A stretch of 20,273 bases of DNA from an uncultured Clostridia bacterium (GTDB taxonomy: Bacteria; Bacillota_A; Clostridia; Christensenellales; Aristaeellaceae), in assembly GCA_946408865.1 (NCBI GenBank), contig CAMJTZ010000018.1, positions 1 through 20,273 on the forward strand, in the 5' to 3' direction. The position numbers were made by a program, and so were the translations under genes. The notes below the pieces were generated by a model. It was not told where the DNA came from and ran no database searches. It worked only from the letters and a program-made list of their open reading frames with translations. Below are positions 14,362 through 20,273 of this stretch, in pieces. Every line of letters starts with the position of its first letter. The first letter of the stretch is position 1.

Positions 14362-15915
14362 ATGAACCAGAACGGATACCATCCCAGCGGGATGCAGGAA
14401 TATGGCCGGCAGCAGGGCGGATATGCCCCGTACGGGACGACGCCTACCGGCCAGCAGAACGGGGGAGCGAATATGGCGCCTCCGGCCGCACCGATGAGCG
14501 GCGGGCCGATGGGCGGCACGCCGGCCGGAAATCCGTATGCGATGCCGCCGGCAGGCTATACCGCACCCGGCAGTTACACGATGCCGCCCCAGCAGGGGAA
14601 CGGCGGAAGCTTTATTCCGCAAACGCCGTACAGCCCGGGCTATACGAGCCCCGGATATCAGCCGCCGGCGGGCAACGGATATCCGCCCCAGCAGCAGGGC
14701 TATCTGCCGCAGGGATACCCGCAGGCCCAGCCCGGATACCCGCAGGGGCAGCCCGGCTATCCGCAGGCCCCGATGGCCGGATACCAGGCACCGCAGGGCG
14801 GCACCTATACCGGCGGATACAGTCCCTATGCCCAGATGGGCCGCGCACCGCAGGCGCCCGGGCAGCCCATGCAGGGCGAGTACAGCCCGAACAATCCGAT
14901 TCCGCTCAACGGAGGCGGTTATATTCCGCCGAAGGTACCGGTTCGGAAGCATGGATTTGAATTCAGGGAATGGCATCTGCTGGCGCTCAGCGGCATCCTG
15001 ATTGCGCTTTTCATCCTGGCCGTGCTGATCCTCAGAAGCCCGGCCCTGAAAATCATTCTGATGATTGCTGCGGCCGGCAGCGCCGGATTCCTTTGGATCA
15101 AACCGCTGGTAGCGGAAAACAGGCGGCTGACCTATACGATTGTCGCGCTGGCACTGTGCGTGCTGACCGCGGTGAGTTTTCTGATCAAAGCTCCGCAGGA
15201 CAATACGAAAAACAAGAACCAGAGCCAGCAGCCTGCTTCCGCCGCAAACACGCAGGCCCCCGTCCAGGGCGGCGTGCCTGAAATACCGGCGGCAGACCCC
15301 CTGAAAGAAGAAAACACGGAACCGGCCGTTGCCGACAACACACTGATGGAACGGCTGATCTACTTCTTCAAGCTCTGGAGTGAAAACCGGCAGGATGAAA
15401 TGCTGACCCTGTGCGCACCGAGCTGGACAGGGAAGCAGGAAAACCCGCGGACAAGCCTTTTCAACACGCTGGCAAACCGCTTTCCGGTCAATTTCAGGGC
15501 GGAAAGCATCACCGGGACCGACGCGGATTCAAGCCGCCAGGTGACGGTGACGACGGAGATTGACCGCAGGAACAACAAACCGCGGGTCAAATACCGGATG
15601 ACGGTGCTGATGGTGAAAGAAAACGGCGAATGGTACGTCGATCCCAAGAGCCTGCAGACCAACGATATCGAGGAAACACCCGATCCGAACATCACGCCCA
15701 CGCCGGCGCCCACGCCGACCGCGGCCGTATATGACAACACGGTGCTGTATTACAATCCGAAGGGCGGAAAGTACTATCACGCCGTACCGGACTGCAAGAA
15801 TGTCGGCGCGAAATACCTTCCACTGGCCGGCACCTTCTACTACAGCCAGCTGAACGACGCGGATTTCAAGGATCTGCAGCCCTGCAACGTATGTGGCGCT
15901 CCGCTGCGGCCATGA
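14362..15915 (+). CDS. Membrane protein with Pro/Gln/Gly/Tyr-rich head and Cys-containing tail
   Basis: A 517-aa protein. Residues 1-190 are low-complexity and rich in Gly, Pro, Gln and Tyr, including GYPQAQP-type heptads at about 118-138. Three hydrophobic helices follow (about 205-225, 228-247, 257-275). After a polar linker, residues about 326-432 resemble a small NTF2-like or DUF4878-type domain (MERLIYFFKLWSENRQDEML, then MVKENGEWYVDP). After a Thr/Pro linker comes a C-terminal domain with YYNPKGGKYYHAVPDCKNVG and LQPCNVCGAP, a His/Cys set that could bind zinc. The three helices put the head and the tail on opposite sides of the membrane. The ATG at 14362 was chosen over the one at 14356, because GAAAGGGA is 6 bp before the former and touches the latter. 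The stop overlaps the tilS start (ATGA). Role unknown. Confidence 0.82.
   Translation: MNQNGYHPSGMQEYGRQQGGYAPYGTTPTGQQNGGANMAPPAAPMSGGPMGGTPAGNPYAMPPAGYTAPGSYTMPPQQGNGGSFIPQTPYSPGYTSPGYQPPAGNGYPPQQQGYLPQGYPQAQPGYPQGQPGYPQAPMAGYQAPQGGTYTGGYSPYAQMGRAPQAPGQPMQGEYSPNNPIPLNGGGYIPPKVPVRKHGFEFREWHLLALSGILIALFILAVLILRSPALKIILMIAAAGSAGFLWIKPLVAENRRLTYTIVALALCVLTAVSFLIKAPQDNTKNKNQSQQPASAANTQAPVQGGVPEIPAADPLKEENTEPAVADNTLMERLIYFFKLWSENRQDEMLTLCAPSWTGKQENPRTSLFNTLANRFPVNFRAESITGTDADSSRQVTVTTEIDRRNNKPRVKYRMTVLMVKENGEWYVDPKSLQTNDIEETPDPNITPTPAPTPTAAVYDNTVLYYNPKGGKYYHAVPDCKNVGAKYLPLAGTFYYSQLNDADFKDLQPCNVCGAPLRP
14713..14775 (+). repeat. Three 21-bp in-frame tandem repeats
   Basis: Three consecutive 21-bp units starting GGATACCCGCAG or GGCTATCCGCAG encode GYPQAQP, GYPQGQP and GYPQAPM in the head of the membrane protein. 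The first two differ only at two positions. Copy number could vary by slippage without breaking the frame. Confidence 0.7.
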
Positions 15916-17297
15916 CGGACAAAATTGCTGCACTGCGCGCGAAAGCAGGCGTGTTTCCGCAGGGAAGATGCCTGGCGGGATTCTCCGGCGGGGCAGACAG
16001 TCTGCTGATGATGTTCATGCTCGCCGCGGAGCGGGACGCGGGACGTTCCGCACCTGAGGCGGTCCATGTAAACCACGGGCTGCGCGGGGAGGAGAGCGAC
16101 GGGGACGAGACATTCTGCCGCCGGATCTGCGAAGAACTGCAGATTCCCCTCCATGTGCTGCGGGCTGAACTGAGCGGAAGAGAGGATGAAGACGCCTGCC
16201 GGAAAGCGCGCTTCCAATGCTTCCGGGAGGAAATGGAGCGGACCGGCATCCGGCAGCTGGTGCTGGCGCACAACCGGGACGACCTTGCTGAAACCTTCCT
16301 GATGCGCCTGATGAGAGGCGCCGGAGCCGAAGGCCTCGACTGCATGAGCGGGCATGACCGCCGGGACGGATATGAAATCTACAGACCGCTGCTGACCTGC
16401 CCCCGGGCGGAAATCCGCGAAGCCCTGCGGGAGAACGGGACGACCTGGCGGGAGGATTCCCTGAACGGGACGGATGCCTATCTGCGCAACCGTGTGCGGT
16501 CAAAGCTGATTCCCCTGATGGAGGAAATGAGTCCGGGGGCCGCCGGAAGAATCGCGAAAACCGCAGAAATCCTGAGCGGAGAGAACCGGATGATGCAGGC
16601 GGAAGCTGAACGCTTCCTGCACCTGCACGCCGACGGCAGACAGATGGACACGGACGCGCTGCTCAGAACGGCAAAGCCGATGCAGGCAAGGATCCTGCGC
16701 GCCTGGTGGAAACAGAACATGCCGGAGCGCCGGGAACACACGCTGGACGCACGGCAGACCGCAGCGCTGACCGCACTGGCAGGAAAGCCGCGCGGGAAGA
16801 TCAACCTTCCGGGCGGGTGGAACGCCGTGAAAGCCCGGCACGGGATGTACCTGACCGGAATGAAGGAAGAAATTCCCGAAGAAATACCGCTGGATCCGGA
16901 AAGCCGGGAGACAGTCCGGTTCGGGAAAACCGAGCTTCGGATTACGGAGAGCGAAGGAAACCCGGGAAACGGACAGACGGAGCAGGAAGCGCCGGAGGAA
17001 TTTTTCCGCGGATGCGTGATCCGTACACGGCGCAGCGGAGACAGAATCCGCCCGTTCGGGATGAACGGCACGAGGAAACTGCAGGATTATCTGACGGACC
17101 GCGGCGTGGACGAACCGCTGCGGGACGGGATCCCGCTGATCTGCCGGGGAAGCGAAGTGCTCTTCGCCGCCGGGGTCGGTGCCGGCGCCATTCCGCCCTG
17201 GGACGGAACGAAGAAGAACATCCGGCTGAAATGGACCGGATGCGTGAGCCGGGGACAGTCAGAAAAGGAGGCGACAGAGGATGAATCAGAATTCTGA
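15912..17297 (+). CDS. tilS: tRNA(Ile)-lysidine synthase
   Basis: A 461-aa enzyme that attaches lysine to C34 of the CAU-anticodon tRNA-Ile, using ATP, so that the tRNA reads AUA and is charged with isoleucine. The N-terminal PP-loop ATPase domain shows SGGADS (25-30), VNHGLRGEESDGDE (53-66), LAHNRDDLAETFLMRLMRGAG (118-138, from the classic AHH-DDQAET motif with Asn and Leu substitutions) and DAYLRNRVR (188-196). The C-terminal tRNA-binding part carries RTRRSGDRIRPFGMNGTRKL, then LQDYLTDRGV. Length matches the full three-domain form. The start is the ATG of an ATGA overlap with the preceding stop; an in-frame ATG seven codons earlier has no ribosome binding site. It overlaps hpt by 17 bp, so translation of the three genes is coupled. 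Confidence 0.95.
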   Translation: MTDKIAALRAKAGVFPQGRCLAGFSGGADSLLMMFMLAAERDAGRSAPEAVHVNHGLRGEESDGDETFCRRICEELQIPLHVLRAELSGREDEDACRKARFQCFREEMERTGIRQLVLAHNRDDLAETFLMRLMRGAGAEGLDCMSGHDRRDGYEIYRPLLTCPRAEIREALRENGTTWREDSLNGTDAYLRNRVRSKLIPLMEEMSPGAAGRIAKTAEILSGENRMMQAEAERFLHLHADGRQMDTDALLRTAKPMQARILRAWWKQNMPERREHTLDARQTAALTALAGKPRGKINLPGGWNAVKARHGMYLTGMKEEIPEEIPLDPESRETVRFGKTELRITESEGNPGNGQTEQEAPEEFFRGCVIRTRRSGDRIRPFGMNGTRKLQDYLTDRGVDEPLRDGIPLICRGSEVLFAAGVGAGAIPPWDGTKKNIRLKWTGCVSRGQSEKEATEDESEF

Positions 17298-17844
17298 ACT
17301 GTACAAGGACCTTGACAGGATACTGCTGACACGCGAAGAGATCGCCGGGAAGGTCCGGGAACTCGGACAGCAGATTACCCGCGACTACGCCGGAAAGAGT
17401 CCGGTGCTGGTATGCATCCTGAAAGGAGCTTCCGTCTTCTTCACGGATCTGATCCGTGAGATCGACCTGCCGCTGACGCTGGACTTCATGGCAATCTCCA
17501 GTTACGGAAGCGCCACAAAGACGAGCGGCGTCGTACGGATCCTGAAGGATCTGGACAACGACATCCTCGGGAAAGACGTGATTGTTGTGGAGGATATCGT
17601 TGACTCCGGCGTGACGCTGTCTTACCTTACCAAAACGCTGATGCAGCGCGGAGCGAAAAGCCTGCGGATCGCGACGCTGCTGGACAAGCCGGAGCGGCGC
17701 AAGGTGAAGGACCTGAAGGTTGACTATATGTGCTTCCATATCCCCGACGCATTCGTCGTCGGATACGGGCTGGACTACGACCAGGTATACCGGAATCTGC
17801 CGGATATCGGCGTGCTGAGTCCGAGAATCTATGGGAACCAGTAA
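17281..17844 (+). CDS. hpt: Hypoxanthine(-guanine) phosphoribosyltransferase
   Basis: A 187-aa cytoplasmic purine-salvage enzyme that converts hypoxanthine (and usually guanine) plus PRPP to IMP (or GMP) and pyrophosphate. The PRPP-binding loop is VEDIVDSGVTL (103-113), with LKGA at 47-50 (pyrophosphate loop), the flexible-loop SSYG (73-76) and GYGLDYD (161-167) that helps bind the base. Length is normal for bacterial Hpt. AAGGAGG lies 9 bp before the ATG, inside the end of tilS. The tilS-hpt-ftsH order is a well-known Bacillota arrangement and supports the name. Confidence 0.96.
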   Translation: MNQNSELYKDLDRILLTREEIAGKVRELGQQITRDYAGKSPVLVCILKGASVFFTDLIREIDLPLTLDFMAISSYGSATKTSGVVRILKDLDNDILGKDVIVVEDIVDSGVTLSYLTKTLMQRGAKSLRIATLLDKPERRKVKDLKVDYMCFHIPDAFVVGYGLDYDQVYRNLPDIGVLSPRIYGNQ

Positions 17845-17933
17845 GCAGCGGGCCGGCACACGGTTACCGCCGCGGCGTCAGAAGAAATCCAGACAGACCG
17901 GAGAATACGGTATGAATCAATTGCGCGGTGCGC

Positions 17934-17939
17934 AGGAGG
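17934..17939 (+). promoter_or_regulatory. Ribosome binding site that sets the TTG start of ftsH
   Basis: A perfect AGGAGG lies 9 bp before the TTG at 17949. The GTG at 17928 that opens the frame would place this site inside the coding sequence, and no ATG is available before the first membrane helix. Confidence 0.75.
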
Positions 17940-17948
17940 AATAATCAT

Positions 17949-20021
17949 TTGAACAAGAAGCCATCAAGAGGAATATTCGGATACTTTATCCTGATCGGAA
18001 CCCTGCTTCTGATCGCGATCCTGCTGAACGGCGGGCTGAACCGAACGGTCAGCAAACGCATTGAATACCCGGATCTGCTGAAGGCCATCGACAGCGGCGA
18101 AGTTGGCCGCGTGGCCATTCGCGGAACCAGCCTGGTCGGCGTGTTTGACGGCAAGAAACGGCAGACCATGACGGCCGACGCCGATTTCCCGGAGCGGAGC
18201 TACGACTTCGAAACCACCATCGGTGACGACTTCCTGGAAACCGTGCGCCAGATGCAGGCAAAAAAGGACGGAAAAGCCCTGAACGAGGTTTCGGTCAAGG
18301 ACCTGTCGTTCAAGGTTCAGTACCGCGCGCCCATCACGATTCCCTGGTGGTATGAGTTTATCCCATACCTGATCATGCTGGGGATCATGGCGCTGGTATG
18401 GTTCCTGATGATGCGCGCGCAGGGCGGCGGAAACGGCCGCGTGATGTCCTTCGGGCGGAGCCGTGCACGGATGCAGGATCCGTCCAAGAACAAGGTCACG
18501 TTTGCCGATGTGGCCGGCGCGGACGAGGAGAAGGAAGAACTGCAGGAGATGGTCGATTTCCTGAAAAATCCGCGGAACTACACGGAACTCGGCGCCCGGA
18601 TTCCGAAGGGCGTGCTGCTTGTCGGACCTCCCGGAACGGGTAAGACGCTGCTGGCCAAGGCTGTGGCCGGCGAAGCCGGCGTGCCCTTCTTCTCCATCAG
18701 CGGCAGCGACTTTGTCGAAATGTTTGTCGGCGTCGGCGCCAGCCGTGTACGCGATCTGTTTGAACAGGCGAAGAAAGTGGCTCCCGCGATCGTCTTCATC
18801 GACGAAATTGACGCGGTCGGCCGTCACCGCGGCGCCGGTCTCGGCGGCGGACACGACGAGCGTGAACAGACACTGAACCAGCTGCTGGTTGAGATGGACG
18901 GTTTTGCCGTTAACGAAGGCATCATCGTCATGGCCGCGACGAACCGCCGCGATATCCTGGATCCGGCACTGATGCGTCCGGGCCGGTTTGACCGCCAGGT
19001 GACGGTGAACTATCCGGACCAGGACGGCCGGGTAGCGATCCTGAAGGTTCACAGCCGCGGAAAGACGCTGGCAGGCAACGTCGATCTCGAGAATATCGCG
19101 AAGCGGATGCCGTACGCAACCGGCGCGGACCTCGAAAACGTGATGAACGAAGCGGCCATTCTCGCGGCGCGCACAAGAAAAAAGGAAATCGACCAGCAGC
19201 TGCTGATCGACGCGATCGCCCGCGTGCAGATGGGACCGGAGAAGAAGAGCCACAAGGTCAACGAGCAGGACAAGCGCATGGTGGCCACCCACGAAGGCGG
19301 ACACGCGATCGTCGGCCATATGCTGAAAGGCTGCGACGAAGTGCACCTGATCACGATCGTACCGCGCGGACAGGCGGCCGGACATACGCTGTCCCTGCCG
19401 GCGGAAGAGCATGACAACATGAGCCGGACGCAGCTGCTTGACCAGATCACGATGATGCTGGGCGGACACGCAGCGGAAGAAGTCATCCTGGGTGAGATCT
19501 ACACCGGGTCAAGCAGCGACCTGAAGCGCGCGACGGAACTGTGCCGGAAGATGGTGACTCAGTTCGGTATGAGCGAGAACATCGGAACGATCTACCTCGG
19601 AAGCGACCAGGAAGTGTTCGTCGGTATGGAATTCGGCCAGAGCCGCGAATACAGCGAGGAGATCGCCGCGAAGATCGACCGTGAGGTTGCCAAGATCCTG
19701 AGCGAATGCTACGAACAGGCGAAGTGCATTCTGAAGGAAAAAGAAAATGAAATGAATGCGCTGGTAGAGGCGCTACTGAAGTACGAAACGCTGAACCGTG
19801 CCGAATTCCTCGCCGTAATGGAACACGGTGAAGTACAGGAAGGCCTTGGAAGCGACAAGCCCCGGACGACCGCGGAAGTGCTTGCGGAAGCGAAAGACGT
19901 ACTTGAAGCCGAAGAGAAGGAACGGGCTGAGGAACGCGCGAAGAAGGAAGCCGAACAGAAGGCGCTGGATGAAGCGGCAGGCATCGGATCCGAAGACGAC
20001 GATACCAATCTGCTCAACTAA
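17949..20021 (+). CDS. ftsH: ATP-dependent zinc metalloprotease FtsH
   Basis: A 690-aa membrane-anchored AAA+ protease that pulls membrane and soluble proteins into a hexameric chamber and degrades them. Two membrane helices (about 9-28 and 137-155) flank an external domain. The AAA module has Walker A GPPGTGKT (226-233), the pore loop FVGVG (259-263), Walker B VFIDEID (282-288) and the second region of homology with its arginine fingers ([18 protein letters not shown], 333-350). The protease site is HEGGH (448-452), with the third zinc ligand expected at Asp524 in [11 protein letters not shown]. The tail is highly charged and coiled ([16 protein letters not shown]), ending in acidic residues. 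The start is TTG, judged by the AGGAGG 9 bp upstream. A 104-bp gap separates it from hpt; it holds no clear promoter or terminator, so read-through is likely. Confidence 0.97.
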   Translation: MNKKPSRGIFGYFILIGTLLLIAILLNGGLNRTVSKRIEYPDLLKAIDSGEVGRVAIRGTSLVGVFDGKKRQTMTADADFPERSYDFETTIGDDFLETVRQMQAKKDGKALNEVSVKDLSFKVQYRAPITIPWWYEFIPYLIMLGIMALVWFLMMRAQGGGNGRVMSFGRSRARMQDPSKNKVTFADVAGADEEKEELQEMVDFLKNPRNYTELGARIPKGVLLVGPPGTGKTLLAKAVAGEAGVPFFSISGSDFVEMFVGVGASRVRDLFEQAKKVAPAIVFIDEIDAVGRHRGAGLGGGHDEREQTLNQLLVEMDGFAVNEGIIVMAATNRRDILDPALMRPGRFDRQVTVNYPDQDGRVAILKVHSRGKTLAGNVDLENIAKRMPYATGADLENVMNEAAILAARTRKKEIDQQLLIDAIARVQMGPEKKSHKVNEQDKRMVATHEGGHAIVGHMLKGCDEVHLITIVPRGQAAGHTLSLPAEEHDNMSRTQLLDQITMMLGGHAAEEVILGEIYTGSSSDLKRATELCRKMVTQFGMSENIGTIYLGSDQEVFVGMEFGQSREYSEEIAAKIDREVAKILSECYEQAKCILKEKENEMNALVEALLKYETLNRAEFLAVMEHGEVQEGLGSDKPRTTAEVLAEAKDVLEAEEKERAEERAKKEAEQKALDEAAGIGSEDDDTNLLN

Positions 20022-20065
20022 GGACGGGATGAACTTTTGACAAGGAAAGAAAGGCGGAGGGTGGA

Positions 20066-20273
20066 ATGAACAGGCAGAACAACCGCGGTTCAGACCGCCG
20101 GACGGAACCGCCGGGACGGGTGCAGGATGCAGCCGGACAGATGCGGAATACAGGTCCCCAGGGGACTTTCCGCGGATACGTGCCGCAGCCGACGGGAAGT
20201 CAGCGGCCTGCGCAGTATGCAATGCCCCCGCAGAACACGGGATGGAGCGGACAGCACGGAGCGGCAATGCCCC
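20066..20273 (+). CDS. Pro/Gln/Gly/Arg-rich protein (N-terminal fragment)
   Basis: A frame open to the right edge, 69 codons visible. It begins MNRQNNRGSDRRTEPPGRVQ and continues with low-complexity sequence (GYVPQPTGSQRPAQYAMPPQ, then NTGWSGQHG). GGAGG lies 5 bp before the ATG, 44 bp after the ftsH stop, so it probably belongs to the same transcript. Its composition, the MN-QN opening and PYAMPP/QYAMPP-like segments resemble the head of the membrane protein before tilS, so it may be a second protein with the same kind of disordered cytoplasmic head. The rest lies outside the window. Confidence 0.6.
   Translation, partial: MNRQNNRGSDRRTEPPGRVQDAAGQMRNTGPQGTFRGYVPQPTGSQRPAQYAMPPQNTGWSGQHGAAMP

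Noticed and set aside
17911..17943. Ten-codon open frame MNQLRGAQEE just before ftsH
   Set aside because: No ribosome binding site of its own and no attenuator-like codons or hairpins; its overlap with the ftsH ribosome binding site is probably chance.
19398..19412. HEGGH instead of HEAGH in the FtsH zinc site
   Set aside because: The zinc-binding His and catalytic Glu are intact, and Gly at this position occurs in other Bacillota FtsH proteins as far as I recall, so it is not evidence of inactivity.
17964..19469. 501-codon minus-strand open frame inside ftsH
   Set aside because: It lies opposite a perfectly conserved ftsH and has no initiation signals or recognisable motifs. GC-rich codon use explains long antisense frames here.
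1..20273. Search for CRISPR arrays, tRNA/rRNA genes, transposases, phage genes, toxin-antitoxin pairs and biosynthetic clusters
   Set aside because: None seen by eye on either strand. The unusual content lies in the giant ASKHA protein and the small genes, not in mobile elements.

Overview
The window looks like a chromosomal stretch from a fairly GC-rich member of the Clostridia (Bacillota). The reasons are the tilS-hpt-ftsH order, strong AGGAGG-type ribosome binding sites, sigma-A-like promoters, many small secreted proteins, and a solute-binding/permease fusion of a kind I associate with clostridia. No tRNA, rRNA, CRISPR array, insertion sequence or phage gene was seen. A family-level assignment is not possible from sequence alone.

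Left part (1-4204, minus strand): an amino-acid ABC importer runs off the left edge. It consists of a one-chain solute-binding/permease protein followed by the first 57 residues of its ATPase. Upstream lies an independent RND/MMPL-type exporter. Both transcription units carry the same 13-bp sequence containing an extended -10 promoter. The 291-bp divergent spacer 4094-4384 holds the exporter promoter and a small palindrome on one side, and the promoter of a plus-strand lipoprotein on the other.

Middle left (4302-7277, plus strand): five short transcription units, mostly bounded by hairpin terminators. They encode a 119-aa lipoprotein, a 162-aa secreted protein, a 49-aa small protein, a secreted SH3-domain protein, and a pair of tandem 127-aa VOC-fold paralogues that lack the usual metal ligands. 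A structured leader precedes the VOC pair.

Centre (7297-14220, minus strand): one probable operon, read from a good promoter at 14192-14220. It encodes a sugar-nucleotide-type nucleotidyltransferase, a 1715-residue protein, and a SpoU-family RNA 2'-O-methyltransferase. The giant protein is the most unusual item here. Its last third carries both phosphate-binding motifs and the adenosine motif of the actin/Hsp70 (ASKHA) ATPase fold. Its first ~270 residues have a pattern that may be a degenerate tubulin/FtsZ-like domain. If both hold, one polypeptide joins tubulin-like and actin-like folds.

Right part (14257-20273, plus strand): a divergent promoter starts a tightly packed run. It holds a membrane protein with a Pro/Gln/Gly/Tyr-rich cytoplasmic head and a Cys-containing tail, tilS (ATGA overlap), hpt (17-bp overlap), ftsH (TTG start), and the start of a second Pro/Gln-rich protein cut by the window edge. 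tilS, hpt and ftsH serve tRNA-Ile decoding, purine salvage and membrane proteolysis, a grouping well known in Bacillota. Most starts here were chosen from ribosome binding sites, overlaps or paralogue alignment rather than from the longest open frame.
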